Shown here: piece by piece, positions 37,701 to 38,675 of the stretch
How the letters are laid out: each line of letters opens with the position of its first letter
Numbering within the stretch: the first letter of the stretch is position 1
Virus record (IMG/VR): IMGVR_UViG_3300046543_000532
Location: 1-38,675 of that record
Length of the DNA: 38,675 nucleotides
From: a virus
Strand: one strand, 5' to 3'
The notes under the pieces: model-generated
Told to the model about the DNA's origin: nothing
Seen by the model: the letters and a program-made list of their open reading frames with translations, nothing else
Database searches by the model: none
Made by a program: the position numbers and the translations under genes

Positions 37701-38675
37701 GTCTGCATCGCCGGCTGGTAGTCCTCGGCGCGTTGGATCCCGAACGTCCAGGCTACGGCTTCGCGCGCGGTCGTCATGGTCGGCGGAACACGAAGTGAGT
37801 AGCGCCTGTACGTGCCGTCCGGCTCAGGCGTCGAGTTGACGACGCGCACCATCACTAGATCGGTGTCGTTTGGCCGCGTGATCCGGAACAGCTCACCGTA
37901 GTCGTCGGCCTGCTCGCGGACCGCGCCGGTGTCAGCCAGGTAGCGCTCGTAGCCGTAGCGCTCGGTCATGACTCGCCGGACTTCGGCGTTCTCCTCCTGC
38001 TGAATGTGGGCGACCGTGATCCAGTCGGGCCGAACGATCACGAACGCCGGGACTAAGACGCCGTGCCAGAAGTAAAGGCGTTCGACATCCGACTCGAGGG
38101 CGGCCGTCTCGGCGGAATGCAGGCGCCGACCGGTCGGGATTTCCTCGACGTGCACGGCAGGCTTGGAAAACCAGAACAGCGTGTCGTCGGTGAACTGCAT
38201 CGTCCACGCGCCGGCCAGAAACGCGTCGTAGATGTGCCGAGCCCAGGGCATCTGGTCGCTCGTCCCGAGCTGCTCGGCGCCGATATGCGTGCACGCCAGA
38301 TAGGACAGCTCCTGATACCACCAGTACCAGCGAGACTGCAGGCACCACTGGGAGAATCGCTGGAGCGCATTCCCTCGTCGGACGGAGTCCGACGCATCGC
38401 GAGCATCGCGAGCATCGCGAGCATCGAGAGCATCGAGAGCATCGAGAGCAGCGCGAGCATCGCGAGCATCGCGAGCATCGAGAGCATCGAGAGCATCGAG
38501 AGCAGCGCGAGCATCGCGAGCAGCGCGAGCATCGCGAGCATCGCGAGCATCGAGAGCATCGCGAGCATCGAGAGCAGCGCGAGCATCGCGAGCAGCGCGA
38601 GCATCGCGAGCATCGCGAGCATCGAGAGCATCGAGAGCATCGAGAGCAGCGCGAGCATCGCGAGCATCGAGAGCA
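37697..38675 (-). CDS. DUF6745-like protein with helical tripeptide repeats, 5' truncated
   Basis: At least 325 residues are visible; the start lies beyond the window. The first 92 visible residues are the tripeptide repeat (D/A)-A-(R/L). Then DASDSVRRGNALQRFSQWCL, WYWWYQELSYLACTHIGAEQ and the C-terminal domain, MPWARHIYDAFLAGAWTMQF, with FWFSKPAVHVEE, LYFWHGVLVPAFVIVRPDWI, TVAHIQQEENAEVRRVMTER, VVNSTPEPDGTYRRYSLRVP and TTAREAVAWTFGI. These are hallmark segments of DUF6745, a family of unknown function. It is the first gene of the xis-int operon by overlap. A shorter frame that starts inside the repeat in another phase is shadow. Confidence 0.7.
   Translation of the reverse strand, partial: ALDARDARAALDALDALDARDARDARAARDARAALDARDALDARDARDARAARDARAALDALDALDARDARDARAALDALDALDARDARDARDASDSVRRGNALQRFSQWCLQSRWYWWYQELSYLACTHIGAEQLGTSDQMPWARHIYDAFLAGAWTMQFTDDTLFWFSKPAVHVEEIPTGRRLHSAETAALESDVERLYFWHGVLVPAFVIVRPDWITVAHIQQEENAEVRRVMTERYGYERYLADTGAVREQADDYGELFRITRPNDTDLVMVRVVNSTPEPDGTYRRYSLRVPPTMTTAREAVAWTFGIQRAEDYQPAMQT
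38399..38675. repeat. 9-bp minisatellite, 30 full units plus a partial one
   Basis: Counted on the plus strand, units are gcgagcatc, gagagcatc, gagagcagc and gcgagcagc. They run in perfect nine-base register from 38399 to the edge. Units 1-6 and 7-12 are identical 54-base blocks, and similar larger blocks recur. In the minus-strand gene they code DAR, DAL, AAL and AAR. The window ends inside the array, so it may be longer. Confidence 0.95.

Noticed and set aside
38053-38667. Minus-strand frame reading MLAMLALLSM through the repeat
   Set aside because: It is the wrong phase. The DUF6745 frame is open to the edge and continues into conserved sequence, while this phase turns into Ser/Arg-rich text after the repeat.
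38399-38675. CRISPR-like array
   Set aside because: The units are nine bases with no unique spacers.

Overview
The window is a GC-rich tailed-phage genome of siphovirus type, either a temperate phage or a prophage. It is probably an incomplete or circularly permuted contig. Almost every gene lies on the minus strand, so transcription runs from right to left. Start and stop codons overlap in ATGA or GTGA tetrads in most of the genome, and GTG starts are common. The host cannot be named from the sequence. The only host-derived piece I see is the 3' half of a tRNA-Asn(GTT) at 36356-36399, which points to a bacterial host with high GC content.

Layout from right to left. (1) 38675-36430 is an integration operon: the C-terminal part of a DUF6745-like protein carrying a 9-bp minisatellite, a small excisionase-like protein, and a tyrosine integrase. 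The probable attP (tRNA half plus flanking 20-bp arm repeats) lies just past the integrase. (2) 36209-30888 is an early operon: HNH nuclease, replication initiator-like protein, putative helicase loader, STAS-like protein, RusA-type resolvase, several small Cys-rich or basic proteins, and one gene broken by frameshifts. (3) 30841-30023 holds a plus-strand cargo gene. (4) 29978-19994 is packaging and head: small and large terminase, portal, minor head protein, scaffold, two tandem decoration paralogs and the major capsid protein. (5) 19984-6009 covers small basic proteins, connectors, tail terminator, tail tube, tail chaperone with a -1 frameshift, tape measure, distal tail, hub, tip and tail fibre. 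(6) 6022-5039 holds a second plus-strand cargo gene, a GT87-like glycosyltransferase. (7) 4868-1 is lysis and accessory: four small membrane proteins, a DUF1906-type endolysin, and several genes of unknown role.

How it works together: the structural operon is broken only by short gaps. These gaps hold the regulation I can see. Two promoter-like elements share the same architecture (TTGAC, 8 bases, CGCCGTTGT, 2 bases, -10) in front of the scaffold and portal genes. A rho-independent terminator follows the tail tube gene. Hairpins flank the capsid and decoration genes. The two plus-strand genes sit at operon boundaries, as lysogenic-conversion cargo usually does. No repressor, Cro, DNA polymerase or helicase gene is visible, so the lysogeny switch must lie outside the window or be unrecognisable. 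No stretch longer than about 300 bases lacks a gene.
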